A stretch of DNA of 64,000 nucleotides, taken from Streptomyces sp. NBC_01471 (GTDB taxonomy: Bacteria > Actinomycetota > Actinomycetes > Streptomycetales > Streptomycetaceae). This document shows, piece by piece, positions 34,860 through 42,988 of the stretch (the stretch's first letter is position 1; each line of letters opens with the position of its first letter). Both the position numbers and the translations under genes were made by a program. The stretch covers positions 4,733,001 through 4,797,000 of the forward strand of contig NZ_CP109450.1 of the NCBI RefSeq assembly GCF_041438865.1, in the 5' to 3' direction. The notes under the pieces were generated by a model. That model was not told the origin of the DNA. It ran no database searches and saw nothing but the letters and a program-made list of their open reading frames with translations.

Positions 34860-35108
34860 TTATGCGGCGATGTCGTCGTCTGTGGCGAGGCTGTTGACCC
34901 AATCGCGGACGGCGCGGGGGTCGTAACGCAGGTGCCGGCCGATGCGGATGGCGGGTGGGCCGATGCGCTTCTTGCGCCAGGCGTAGACGGTTTCGACGCT
35001 CGGGAGGCTGAACATTGCGGCCAGGTCTTCGGGTGTGAGGTAGCGGTCCGGGAGGCCGTCCCGGAGGGTGGTGCGGGGGTCGGGTGCTGGGGTGTGGTTG
35101 GTGGTCAC
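34860..35108 (-). CDS. xis: Excisionase/helix-turn-helix protein
   Basis: 82 residues from a GTG with CAGGAG before it. LTPEDLAAMFSLPSVETVYAWRKKRIGPPAIRIGRHLRYDPRAVRDWVNSL is the MerR-like excisionase helix-turn-helix found next to AICE integrases. It bends att DNA to direct excision. It lies 71 bases upstream of int. The iteron-like array begins 36 bases upstream of its start, so Xis transcription may be tied to it. Confidence 0.88.
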   Translation of the reverse strand: MTTNHTPAPDPRTTLRDGLPDRYLTPEDLAAMFSLPSVETVYAWRKKRIGPPAIRIGRHLRYDPRAVRDWVNSLATDDDIAA

Positions 35109-35143
35109 CGGGGCTCCTGCGGGACGGTGGGGCCGGTTTCCCG

Positions 35144-35392
35144 TGACAGAACTGACAGAAATCGTGGATGTGGGGTCTGGCCTGCGGTTTTGTCGTCTGG
35201 GGGGCTCGTGACAGAAATCGCGGAAAATCTGACAGAAATAGCTGCGGGGTATTTCTGTCACGCACCGTCCGCTGGAGGGCGCGTGGTGGGTGCCGTATTT
35301 CTGTCGGACTTCTTTTGATTTCTGTCACGGAGTCCGAAACGGGTATCACCGCAGGTCAGAGGCCGTTCCAGCGATTTCTGTCAGTTCTGTCA
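35144..35392. repeat. Nine-copy TGACAGAAAT array: candidate replication origin
   Basis: Forward copies (TGACAGAAAT or shortened) at 35144, 35153, 35209 and 35230; reverse copies (ATTTCTGTCA or near) at 35251, 35297, 35318, 35374 and 35385. All forward copies are left of 35240 and all reverse copies right of 35250, so the array is symmetric about 35245. The spacings 35209-35230 and 35297-35318 are both 21 bp, and 35144-35153 and 35374-35385 are close pairs. It fills the only sizeable gap between the replication gene and xis. Iterons that bind an initiator are the natural reading; a control site for xis/int is the alternative. Confidence 0.75.
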
Positions 35393-35410
35393 GCGGGTTG
35401 GGGTTTTCCG

Positions 35411-36967
35411 TCACGCGCTGGTGAGCGGCGGGGCGGTACTCGGGTGGCTGTCGTAGCGGGGCGAGGGGGGCCGCCCGCGTCCGCTGCGTGGGGGTTGGGG
35501 CTGTTGGCGGACCCATCCGTGTTCTTCGAGGAGGGTCAGGGCGGGGTCCAGGTCGGCCATGGCGGGGAAGTCCCCGCGGGAGAGGCCCCGGAAGAGTTCT
35601 CGCTTGGTGAACCCGGTGAGCCGCTGGTCCTTGAGGTGGGCGAGGACTTGGTGGGCGGCTTCTTGTGCGGGGTCGGCGCCCATGGCGTCGAAGACTTCGA
35701 GGGCGTGGGCGGTGAAGTAGTCGCCCAGCTCGGTCGCGGCGGCCATGGTGGCTGCTTCGATGGGCAGCGTCCATCCGTTGTCGGGGTGGGTGGCGAGGTG
35801 GAGCAGTCCGGCGATGCGGGCGACTGCTCCGTCTCGTTTGGAGGCCCATTTCACGACGGGGGCGAGGGTGCCGCCTTTGCCGAGCCTGGATTCGGTGACC
35901 TTCTGGTAGGCGAGCATGACCGTGTCGGCTTCGGGGCTGAGGGTGAGGACGGCGGGGTCGGTCCAGTCCGCGAGTGCCATGGTCAGGCCCCCGAGCGTCC
36001 TGGTGTAGGCGGCGGTGGTTTCCTCGCTGAGGAGGTCGGGGGTGAGGTTGCGGGAGCCGACCAGGGACAGGGGCTTGGCGTAGAGGAACCGGGCGAGCAG
36101 GCCGCGCCCATCGGCGCCTTTGACCCGGCCGATGGAGTCGAGGACTTCGGGCTGGATGGCCAGGGCCATCGTGACGGCGGGGGCTTCGATGTGCTGGGGG
36201 TCGCGGCCCTGCCGGTTCACGCGCGCCATGTCCCCTGCGTGGCCTTTGAGGAAGACGCCCATGTTGGGGGCCCCGGAGTAGCGTCCGGCGATGATGTCGA
36301 AGATCTCGCCTTCGGCGGACATGACGCTGATGCGCCCGTCCTGCTCGGCCAGGAGCGTGGCGAGGCTTTCCGGGGTGACGTCGTCCGCGATGAGCTGCGG
36401 CTTGGCGGGCACGGTGAGTTCGTCGGCCTGCTGGGCGAGCTGGACGGCTTCGGCGGTGAGCTGGTCACGTAGGCCGGGTTCGGCTCCTGCCGCCTTCTGC
36501 GCGGCCTTGTCCGCTGCTGCCTTGGCGAGGCGTGCCGTGGTTTCCGCCTCGGCCCGTACGGGGCCCGACAGTTCCACGAGTGTCTTTTCCACGGCGAGGA
36601 GTGGGCCGGTCATGAGGGCGAATACGGCGCTCTTGCGGTTGCCGGGGGGCAGGGCAACGGCGGTGTAGAGGTTCACGGGTTCGCGCCAGTGCCCGCGTAC
36701 GCAGACGGTGGCCCGTCCGCCGGCGGCGGTGGCGATGACTCCCAGGGCCAGGCACCCGGCGAGATCGGCCGGTGTCTGCGTCTCCTCGGCCACCCCGGCG
36801 ACCATGTCCCCCAGCCAGGCGGGGAGGGCGTGCACGGGGAAGGCGGGCAGTTGCCTGCGCGCGGACAGGGGTACGGGCTCGTCCCAGGTGGGGCCGGTGA
36901 TGGTCTCGGGGGTCAGGTCGTCGAACCCTTCCCAGAGATCGGAGCCGAGTTCGTTGGGGGTGCTCAT
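35411..36967 (-). CDS. DUF3987 (YfjI-like) protein, probable replication helicase
   Basis: 518 residues. DUF3987 pattern: a P-loop-like ALPPGNRKSAVFAL (about 105-118), then VRAEAETTARLAKAAADKAAQKAAG coiled segment, QLIADDVTPESLATLLAEQDGRISVMSAEGEIFDIIAGRYSG, and GLLARFLYAKP. These proteins accompany prim-pol genes in mobile elements and are thought to act in replication. A C-terminal winged-helix-like stretch (FTKRELFRGL ... LTLLEEHGWV) precedes a disordered tail. Its ATG overlaps the stop of the preceding gene (ATGA). Confidence 0.85.
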   Translation of the reverse strand: MSTPNELGSDLWEGFDDLTPETITGPTWDEPVPLSARRQLPAFPVHALPAWLGDMVAGVAEETQTPADLAGCLALGVIATAAGGRATVCVRGHWREPVNLYTAVALPPGNRKSAVFALMTGPLLAVEKTLVELSGPVRAEAETTARLAKAAADKAAQKAAGAEPGLRDQLTAEAVQLAQQADELTVPAKPQLIADDVTPESLATLLAEQDGRISVMSAEGEIFDIIAGRYSGAPNMGVFLKGHAGDMARVNRQGRDPQHIEAPAVTMALAIQPEVLDSIGRVKGADGRGLLARFLYAKPLSLVGSRNLTPDLLSEETTAAYTRTLGGLTMALADWTDPAVLTLSPEADTVMLAYQKVTESRLGKGGTLAPVVKWASKRDGAVARIAGLLHLATHPDNGWTLPIEAATMAAATELGDYFTAHALEVFDAMGADPAQEAAHQVLAHLKDQRLTGFTKRELFRGLSRGDFPAMADLDPALTLLEEHGWVRQQPQPPRSGRGRPPSPRYDSHPSTAPPLTSA

Positions 36968-37320
36968 GCTGCGGTCCTCCCTTCCACGGGGGCGAGCAGG
37001 GGGCAGTGGTCGCGGTGCGCGGTGTGGTTCTCGATGAGCTGGAGGGTGGCGGCGCGGCCGATGGCGTGGCGCTCGTAGCCGCACACGCACCAGGACCGCC
37101 CCGACGGCATGGCCGACCAGCTCGGGGGCGCGGTGATCGTGAGCAGTGCGGTCACCTGCGGCCGTTGGCTCCGGGGAGCGGGTGCCTGCTGGTCAGGGCG
37201 AACAGATCGAAGCGGACGGCCTGCGGCCGACGACTTTCGGGAAACAGCCGCACGCACCGTTGTGGGCCGGGGCTCGGGGGCGTCCGGGAGCCCGGCCAAG
37301 CCCAACTGCTCCGCGCTCAT
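36964..37320 (-). CDS. Small hypothetical protein between prim-pol and DUF3987
   Basis: 118 residues. Disordered Pro/Arg/Ser-rich first half, then WCVCGYERHAIGRAATLQLIENHTAHRDHCPLL, where two Cys and several His could bind zinc. ATGA overlaps with both the upstream prim-pol and the downstream DUF3987 gene place it firmly in the replication module. No family recognised. Confidence 0.72.
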   Translation of the reverse strand: MSAEQLGLAGLPDAPEPRPTTVRAAVSRKSSAAGRPLRSVRPDQQAPAPRSQRPQVTALLTITAPPSWSAMPSGRSWCVCGYERHAIGRAATLQLIENHTAHRDHCPLLAPVEGRTAA

Positions 37321-38207
37321 GCGGCTGCCCTCAGCCCGTTGTTGACGGCGCGAACCGCGTACGCCTCAGGGACGCCAACCGAGACGGCCGCAGCGATGAT
37401 CTGCCGCCCCAGGGAGTCCAGTCCGCAGGGCCCGGGGCACTGCGCGTGCTGGCGTGCCAGGAACTGGGCCACGCCGAACGCCTGGGATCCGGCGCCGGAT
37501 TTGGTGTGGGAGTGGACCAGGTGGATGCCTCGGTCCAGTCCGGTGCGGACGTAGCGTTCGGTGTGGCGGCACCCGGTGGCCACGGTTGCGTCCCATGCGG
37601 TGCGTCCGGGGAGGGAAGAGACCACCTCCTCGCGAGCGGGGGTGGTCTCTTGTTTCTCGACCAGCGCCAGGACGACGGACGGCAGGCGGGACATGCTGCC
37701 GGTCCCGGGACCGAGCCACCGGGCGTACTGCATCGTGGACTTGATGTCGACGCTGTCACGGACCGCGTTCGCGGACTGCATGGCACCGAGGTAGATCCAG
37801 TGTTCACCGCGCGTTGTGGGCACGGCCCGGGTGGCGGGCAGCGATGCGTGGGCCCAGCCCACTGCGTCTGCGTTGTCCAGGTCCACGACGGTCAGCCCTG
37901 CCCCGCCGGGGTGATAGGCCACTGTCTGTGCCTGCTCCCACGCTCGTGCCCAGGCGGAGGAGGTAAGGAGGGCGGGGTCGGTTGTGGCAGCGGCCCAACC
38001 GTGACAGACGCCGGGGCAGGCGCACGGGCCGGCGGTCTTCATGTTCGGCCGGCCGCCGCACGCGTTGTCCGCACACCTGCGGCAGTTCCCGAACGGGAGC
38101 TTTCCGGCCCGTAGGGGCAGGACCGGCACCCCGGCACCGGCGAGGGACAACGCGGTTTCGATGAGGAGAGGTGCGGGGGCTCGTCGGATGGCGGTGGGTT
38201 GAGTCAT
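37317..38207 (-). CDS. Bifunctional DNA primase/polymerase (prim-pol)
   Basis: 296 residues. AEP-type primase-polymerase domain: GVPVLPLRAGKLPFGNC at the start, a Cys cluster (NCRRCADNACGGRPNMKTAGPCACPGVCHG) that probably binds zinc, the catalytic acidic pair in LTVVDLDNAD, and TTRGEHWIYLG. It makes primers and DNA for replication of the excised element. GGAG lies nine bases before the ATG. Confidence 0.88.
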   Translation of the reverse strand: MTQPTAIRRAPAPLLIETALSLAGAGVPVLPLRAGKLPFGNCRRCADNACGGRPNMKTAGPCACPGVCHGWAAATTDPALLTSSAWARAWEQAQTVAYHPGGAGLTVVDLDNADAVGWAHASLPATRAVPTTRGEHWIYLGAMQSANAVRDSVDIKSTMQYARWLGPGTGSMSRLPSVVLALVEKQETTPAREEVVSSLPGRTAWDATVATGCRHTERYVRTGLDRGIHLVHSHTKSGAGSQAFGVAQFLARQHAQCPGPCGLDSLGRQIIAAAVSVGVPEAYAVRAVNNGLRAAA

Positions 38208-38246
38208 GCTGGGTGTCTCCAGTTCCACTGTTGAGTTGTGCTGGAC

Positions 38247-38285
38247 GAGGGCGGCCCCGGCTTTGGTGAGACGGGGGCCGCCCTC
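38247..38285. terminator. Intergenic hairpin, copy A of a repeated segment
   Basis: GAGGGCGGCCCC paired with GGGGCCGCCCTC directly after the stop of the XF1762 gene. The 43 bases from 38251 recur 720 bp away at 38971 with few changes, also directly after a stop. Confidence 0.7.
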
Positions 38286-38299
38286 GGTTGTGCGGTGGG

Positions 38300-38941
38300 T
38301 CAGGTGGCTTTGGTGTGTCGTGCGCGGTGGGCGCGGACGCGGCAGGCGGGTGAGCAGTAGAGGGCTGGGCGACCGCGTGTGGCGTGGGGCAGGGGGTTGT
38401 TGCAGTCGTCGGCCGTGCAGGTGTTTTCGTTACGGATTGCGTTACGTAGGTCGGCCAGCGACAGCGGTGGTGCGATGCTGCGTGACTGCTCCCAGAGGAA
38501 GCGGCCGACTCCGTCCGTGCCGCGGTCTGTTCGGTGGCGGGATGGGGTGTCCCAGCCCTTGCGAGGCCGTAATACGGCTACCAGGCGCCAGCCAGCCGCC
38601 CGGAGGCTCGTGCCCGGTTCGGTATCTTGGGTGTAGGTGATGGTGCGCTGGTATCCGGCAGCTGACGCGGTTCTCCAGGCAGCTGCGTAGAGGGCGGAGC
38701 AGGCGTTGGGGGTGCCGTCGGTGGCGACTCGGGTGACTTCCAGGGTGAAGCCGTCCCAGAGGCCGCGGGCGACGGGCCGCCCAGCAGATGCGGCCCCGAC
38801 CAGACGGCCCTCTGGGGTGGTGGTCACGCCCCATCCGAACTTCCAGCCCTGGGGGTGGCGGTGATGGCGGTGGAGACGGTCGATCGTCGCGCACGCCTCA
38901 TCGAACGACAGCGGGACGATGGTCAGCTTGGACTGAGACAC
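38300..38941 (-). CDS. XF1762-family protein with C-terminal zinc motif
   Basis: 213 residues from a GTG with GGAGG before it. XF1762 core: LTIVPLSFDEACATIDRLHRHHRHPQGWKFGWGV, GRPVARGLWDGFTLEVTRVATDGTPNACSALYAAAWRTASAAGYQRTITYTQDTEPGTSLRAAGWRLV. This is a GNAT-like fold common in phages and AICEs with no proven role. A C-terminal extension NTCTADDCNNPLPHATRGRPALYCSPACRVRAHRARH has four spaced cysteines and looks like a zinc finger. Confidence 0.88.
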   Translation of the reverse strand: MSQSKLTIVPLSFDEACATIDRLHRHHRHPQGWKFGWGVTTTPEGRLVGAASAGRPVARGLWDGFTLEVTRVATDGTPNACSALYAAAWRTASAAGYQRTITYTQDTEPGTSLRAAGWRLVAVLRPRKGWDTPSRHRTDRGTDGVGRFLWEQSRSIAPPLSLADLRNAIRNENTCTADDCNNPLPHATRGRPALYCSPACRVRAHRARHTKAT

Positions 38942-38970
38942 ACGAAGCCTCCGGTTCCACGGGGAGAGCG

Positions 38971-39012
38971 GGGCCCCGGACTTTGGCGAGACGGGGGCCG
39001 CCCTCGGTTGTG
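38971..39012. repeat. Intergenic hairpin, copy B of a repeated segment
   Basis: Matches 38251-38292 closely (shared ACGGGGGCCGCCCTCGG core) and ends right at the stop of the 52-residue gene. The stem is less perfect than in copy A. Confidence 0.65.
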
Positions 39013-39171
39013 CTACTTGACGATCAGGTGGTTGGGGTGGCGTCCGCCCATGTGGCTGACGCACTCGGCGCAGTCGGTGCGCTGGTCCTGGGCGGCGTGG
39101 ATGCTTCGGTCGTAGGCGTGTGCCCAGCACTGGCGGCACTGGCCGCGCGGGGGGCTGTAGGGGTCGGCCAT
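39013..39171 (-). CDS. Small zinc-finger-like protein
   Basis: 52 residues, ATG with GAGGAG before it: MADPYSPPRGQCRQCWAHAYDRSIHAAQDQRTDCAECVSHMGGRHPNHLIVK. Two CxxC pairs 20 residues apart form a probable zinc ribbon. It lies in the transfer/replication train between the XF1762 gene and another Cys-rich gene; no known function. Confidence 0.7.
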   Translation of the reverse strand: MADPYSPPRGQCRQCWAHAYDRSIHAAQDQRTDCAECVSHMGGRHPNHLIVK

Positions 39172-39193
39172 GACTCCTCTTTCCGTTGCTCGG

Positions 39194-39358
39194 TCAGTAC
39201 TCGCATTCGCAGTTCTGGGCGAGCTGCTGGCAGTCCCAGCAGCGGGGGCAGTCGCAGCCGCAGGCGTGGTCGGCGTGTTCCTCGCCGACGCCGTAGCAGA
39301 GGCAGCCGGATTCACCGCAGGGCTGGGGCGCGTAGCCCTCGTTGTGGTCGTCGTGCAC
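39194..39358 (-). CDS. Very cysteine-rich 54-residue protein
   Basis: GTG start with GGAGG seven bases before. The product has ten cysteines in 54 residues: PCGESGCLCYG, then HACGCDCPRCWDCQQLAQNCECEY. It should bind two metal ions or be metallothionein-like. The gene is too short to be listed by usual length cut-offs. It lies 22 bases upstream of the zinc-finger-like gene, in the same direction. Confidence 0.65.
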   Translation of the reverse strand: MHDDHNEGYAPQPCGESGCLCYGVGEEHADHACGCDCPRCWDCQQLAQNCECEY

Positions 39359-39462
39359 GTTCAGTCCTCCCGGGCGTGGTTACTGTGCGTTTCAGGGAAG
39401 GGTGTTGGGGGTGCTTGTGCGGGGGCTGTTTCCGGGGTGATTCCGGGTCCGGGAGGTGGTGC

Positions 39463-39574
39463 CTCCCCAGCCTCCCTAGGCTCCCCAGCTGGGGTGTTGT
39501 CGCAGATCAGTGCTGGGGAGGCGGGTTGGGGAGGCGGTTGGGGAGAACTCCCCAGGATGTGCGCGTCTCCCCAA
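39463..39574. repeat. Seven 8-bp CTCCCCA(G/A) repeats behind traB: candidate clt
   Basis: Copies of CTCCCCAG/A at 39463, 39481, 39548 and 39567 and in reverse (CTGGGGAG, TTGGGGAG) at 39513, 39526 and 39538. The region begins 27 bases after the traB stop and codes for nothing. In Streptomyces plasmids the TraB pump recognises clusters of specific 8-bp repeats in the clt locus, usually near traB. Confidence 0.65.
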
Positions 39575-39600
39575 CTCCCTCCCTGTCACTGTGCGTCGAT

Positions 39601-41787
39601 CTACCCGGCGTCTTCGGTGTCCTCGGTTTCGTCGGCGCGGGTCTCGATCGCGGCGAGGACGCGGGCGTGGGAGATCGTCTGGTTGCCGTTGTACTTGCGC
39701 GGTTCGGCGCCGAACGGCTTGAGGGCCTGGACCAGGTCCGAGGCGGACCACGTCCGGTAGACCTCCGGCCACCGGTGGGCCAGGTGCTGGCGGACCTCGT
39801 CGGACTTCATGCGTTCCTCGGCGCCCAGGACGGCGGCCACGTCAGCCAGGTGGTCGGCCTCCCGCGGCGCGGACTCTGTCCCGGTGGAGGTCTTCACTCC
39901 GGCCCGCAGGGCCTTGGCCCGCTCCGCGATGGCGTCGGCGTCCTCGGGCCCGATGTAGTGGGTCCGGGCGGTCACCGAGGGCTGGCCAGGGGCGAGTTTG
40001 ATCCCGTCACCGGCCACCACGAGGGTGCCCCTGTCCAGGCCCTGGCGCAGCTTGTGCGGGGCCGCGCCGGCGTCGACCGCGGAGTCACCCACGGCCATGC
40101 GGGCTTGGGACTCGGTGCCCAGGACCAGTGAGGCCCGGATGTGGTTGCCCTCCCGGGAGCGCTTGGGCAGGTTCTCGTTGGTCGGGTCCTGGGTGCCCTC
40201 CCAGGTGGTGACGTTCACCGCGCGTCCCTGGTCGTGGATCTTCTTCACGGCCTGGAAGTAGCGGCTGTCAGCCTTCGACCCCCCGTACGGGGCGCCGTAG
40301 CGGACGGTGCCCTTGTCGGTGGTGAACGTCTCCCGGGCGCCGGAGCCGTAGGCCACCTGCGCCTCGTCGATGAGGAGAATCAGGGGGTTGAATCGCGGGT
40401 CGGCCAGGATCTTGTCCTGGCTCCAGCCCTTGGCGGTCAGCTCCCGCATCAACGCGATGCGGTCGGCCATCTCCGCAACGGCCTCTTCGAGCATCTCGGT
40501 GGCCTGGATGACGTGGTCATCGGTGGGGCCCTGGATGAGGACGGTGGCGATGCCGTCGAACATCTGCCAGTCGCCGACGCCCTTGAGGTCGGCGATGTGG
40601 AACTCGACCCGCGGGTCGAGTGCCAGCCACAGGGCCAGCGCCCGCAAGGACGCGGTCTTGCCCTGGTTGGACAGGCCGGTGATGAGCATGTGCTTCTGCC
40701 ACAGCGAGACCAGCACCGCGTCCCCGCGCAGGTCGACACCCCAGGGGGCGCGGCCCCGGTGCATGTCGGCTGTGGTGTCCGGGTCGGTGACCAGCGGGGA
40801 AGGGCCGATCGGCTGGTCGAGGGCGCCGGAGTCTGCGATCCACAGGCGCACGGTCCGTGCGGCCGGCGGGATCGTCATGTGCAGCTCGTGTTCGTGGCGG
40901 TTCAAGTTCTCCGCGAGCTTGCGCCGCTTGCCCAGCACCTCTTCGGTGCTCACTCCGGACGGCAGGGTGACGTCGACTTCGACGCCGCACCCGGCCAGCG
41001 TGATGGGGCCGAGCATCCCGGCCGCACCGTCGGCCATCTCCTTGACAGCCTTACGCAGCGAGGAAATACCCAGGTCCGACAGGGCCTTGACGACGGCCGA
41101 CGGCGTGACCGGCACATCGTCCGTGGCCCCTGTGGCGGGCCGGGCCCATGCGGGCGCGGTCTGCTGCTGCTGGCCGGACCGCCACAGGTGAGACAGCCCG
41201 GCCAGCAGCATCAGGGCGAGCGCGGGGCCCCAGGCGACGCCGATGAACCAGCACAGGGCGCGGACCGCGTCGACGGCGGCCAGCGTCGGCGCGATCACGT
41301 CGTGCAGGTGGTGGTCGTGTACGGCCATGCAGGCACCGAGCAGCAGCAACGCGCCCTCGGTGCCTGCGGCGCCGATCGCTGCGGACTTGGCCATCTGCGG
41401 GACGCCCGTGATCAGTTCCATCCGGCGGCGGTGGCGGTCGGTGCGGAAGCGGTCGGCTTTCTCCTGCCACTCCGCGGCCAGCTCGTGGTTGCCCGCGGCC
41501 ACGGCGGCGGCCCGCATCTGGTGGTGCACGGCCACCGTCCGGCCCTGCCACGTCCGCCGGGCGACCACACCCGCCCCACCGGCAACGTAGAGGGAATGCC
41601 GGACCAGGGCACGGGCACCGGCCCGGGTGCGCTCGTGTGTGACGGCGCGTCCTATCGTGCGACCGGAACGCACCCACAGGGGCACCGGTACCGCCGGGGC
41701 GGGATCGGGCACCACGGTGAGCACGGGCGGGCCCAGCTCGTCATTGTCCGGGGCGTTCTTGCGCAGGCTGATGACGTTGTCCGACAT
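39601..41787 (-). CDS. traB: TraB-like FtsK/SpoIIIE conjugative DNA translocase
   Basis: 728 residues. Membrane helices lie at about 140-160 and 175-200. The FtsK-type motor has Walker A GLSNQGKT (371-378) and Walker B LILLIDEAQ (469-477). A C-terminal winged helix (about 650-715: MKSDEVRQHLAHRWPEVYRTWSASDLVQALKPFG) is where TraB proteins read their 8-bp DNA sites. It pumps double-stranded DNA between mycelia. The repeats that follow its stop are the likely target. Confidence 0.93.
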   Translation of the reverse strand: MSDNVISLRKNAPDNDELGPPVLTVVPDPAPAVPVPLWVRSGRTIGRAVTHERTRAGARALVRHSLYVAGGAGVVARRTWQGRTVAVHHQMRAAAVAAGNHELAAEWQEKADRFRTDRHRRRMELITGVPQMAKSAAIGAAGTEGALLLLGACMAVHDHHLHDVIAPTLAAVDAVRALCWFIGVAWGPALALMLLAGLSHLWRSGQQQQTAPAWARPATGATDDVPVTPSAVVKALSDLGISSLRKAVKEMADGAAGMLGPITLAGCGVEVDVTLPSGVSTEEVLGKRRKLAENLNRHEHELHMTIPPAARTVRLWIADSGALDQPIGPSPLVTDPDTTADMHRGRAPWGVDLRGDAVLVSLWQKHMLITGLSNQGKTASLRALALWLALDPRVEFHIADLKGVGDWQMFDGIATVLIQGPTDDHVIQATEMLEEAVAEMADRIALMRELTAKGWSQDKILADPRFNPLILLIDEAQVAYGSGARETFTTDKGTVRYGAPYGGSKADSRYFQAVKKIHDQGRAVNVTTWEGTQDPTNENLPKRSREGNHIRASLVLGTESQARMAVGDSAVDAGAAPHKLRQGLDRGTLVVAGDGIKLAPGQPSVTARTHYIGPEDADAIAERAKALRAGVKTSTGTESAPREADHLADVAAVLGAEERMKSDEVRQHLAHRWPEVYRTWSASDLVQALKPFGAEPRKYNGNQTISHARVLAAIETRADETEDTEDAG

Positions 41788-41832
41788 GATGGCGGTACTC
41801 CTGTCTGCCCCGGCGGGGCGGATGAGTGAGGA

Positions 41833-41878
41833 CCCGGGGGCGGCCGGTTGTCTTGGCGGATGGCAGCCGCCCCCGGGG
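41833..41878. terminator. Intergenic hairpin before traB
   Basis: CCCGGGGGCGGC pairs with GCCGCCCCCGGG across a 21-base loop, filling the gap between the 110-residue gene and traB. Confidence 0.6.
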
Positions 41879-41882
41879 ACAG

Positions 41883-42215
41883 TCAGAGGCCCAGATCGCG
41901 CGCGGCACGCTCCGTGCGGCGCAACGCGTCCTCAGCCGACTTCAAAGCGGCCTTCGCCGCCGGACGGCCCGCACGGTCCGCGGTCCGCAGTGCGGTCTTG
42001 GCGACGGCCACAGCCTGCCGCGCGGTCTCCAGATGGACCGCCATGACGGCCGCCTCACGGTCATGCCGCCTGGCCGCGCCGTCATGGATCCGCTCGATCT
42101 TGCGCTCCAAGTCGCCCTGATAGACGTGCTCACCGGCGATACCGCGCTTGCACATGCGGGCCACGTATCCGGCGACCTGGGCCTTTTCGCGGGTAGTGAG
42201 CTTGGGCTCTGCCAC
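41883..42215 (-). CDS. Hypothetical transfer-operon protein, helical
   Basis: 110 residues from a GTG with GGAGGGAG before it. KLTTREKAQVAGYVARMCKRGIAGEHVYQGDLERKIERIHDGAARRHDREAAVMAVHLETARQAVAVAKTALRTADRAGRPAAKAALKSAEDALRRTERAARDL: almost all helical, basic, probably a coiled coil. Such proteins precede traB in several AICEs; function unknown. Confidence 0.7.
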   Translation of the reverse strand: MAEPKLTTREKAQVAGYVARMCKRGIAGEHVYQGDLERKIERIHDGAARRHDREAAVMAVHLETARQAVAVAKTALRTADRAGRPAAKAALKSAEDALRRTERAARDLGL

Positions 42216-42243
42216 GGTGCTCCCTCCACGGGCCGGACTGTCC

Positions 42244-42294
42244 GGTCCTCCGCCGCCCCCGGCAGGCCTCACCGGCCGGGGGCGACGGAGGACC
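42244..42294. terminator. Long intergenic hairpin in the transfer operon
   Basis: GGTCCTCCG...CGGAGGACC with an inner GCCCCCGG/CCGGGGGC stem, lying exactly between two genes of the train. Confidence 0.65.
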
Positions 42295-42295
42295 G

Positions 42296-42628
42296 TCAGT
42301 GGCCCTTGCGGATGTCGTGCCAGACGGAACGCAGGACGAGCACACACACGGTCAGGGACACCACGGAGATGGCGACGGCGACGGCGGACAGGGCGACGGT
42401 CAGCAGGAACACGGAGGCTCCGACGCCGATCCCGATCCACTTCCCGGCCGAGGCCGGCGACTGCTGGACCGGCGGAGGGGTGGGTGCGGGCTGCTGGGTG
42501 AGCTGCTGCGCCTTCAACACGGCCTGAATGAGGGCGAGTTGTTCCGTGTTGTGGGCGGCTTCTACTGCTGCTTTGGCGGCGGCCCCGATGTCGCTGCGGG
42601 CGCCGGGCTGGATGGGCAGGGGTTCCAC
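42296..42628 (-). CDS. Small membrane protein of the transfer operon (Spd-like)
   Basis: 110 residues. A helical N-terminus (AAAKAAVEAAHNTEQLALIQAVLKAQQLTQQ), a Pro-rich linker, then a long hydrophobic stretch (KWIGIGVGASVFLLTVALSAVAVAISVVSLTVCVLVLRSVW) long enough for two spans. Membrane proteins of this size beside traB are often Spd proteins needed for spread within the mycelium (pocks). Assignment is by position and topology only. Confidence 0.72.
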   Translation of the reverse strand: MEPLPIQPGARSDIGAAAKAAVEAAHNTEQLALIQAVLKAQQLTQQPAPTPPPVQQSPASAGKWIGIGVGASVFLLTVALSAVAVAISVVSLTVCVLVLRSVWHDIRKGH

Positions 42629-42649
42629 GGTTTCTCCTTCAGGGATCGG

Positions 42650-42988
42650 TCAGGCGGCGAGCTGGTGGCCGGCGTCCGCGCAGGGAACGCACATGCCGAG
42701 CGTCGGCGGGATGCGGTACCCGGCGTCCCGGCCGCACTCGGGGCAGATGCGTTGTGCGGCGTTGGCCTTGGCGAGCGCCGCCCAGCGGCCCGGGGTCATC
42801 GGGCGGACCGGCTTGGCCTGGTCGACCAGGTAGAGGTAGGCGACCAGCGGGCCCCGTCGACGACGAGGGCGTTCGAGCTGGGCGGCCACGTCCTGACCAC
42901 CGGGGCGCAGCCCCATGGCGCGGAGCTGTCGGCGGGTGGCCAACCCGTCCGGGGCGAGACGCCACCGGTAGGTGGGCAGGCCGCTCAC
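42650..42988 (-). CDS. RRQRL-motif-type zinc-binding protein
   Basis: 112 residues. The GTG start overlaps the previous stop by four bases. ATRRQLRAMGLRPGGQDVAAQLERPRRRRGPLVAYLYLVDQAKPVRPMTP is followed by ICPECGRDAGYRIPPTLGMCVPC, a four-Cys zinc ribbon. This matches the RRQRL-type proteins found in Streptomyces integrative elements. Role unknown. Confidence 0.8.
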   Translation of the reverse strand: MSGLPTYRWRLAPDGLATRRQLRAMGLRPGGQDVAAQLERPRRRRGPLVAYLYLVDQAKPVRPMTPGRWAALAKANAAQRICPECGRDAGYRIPPTLGMCVPCADAGHQLAA

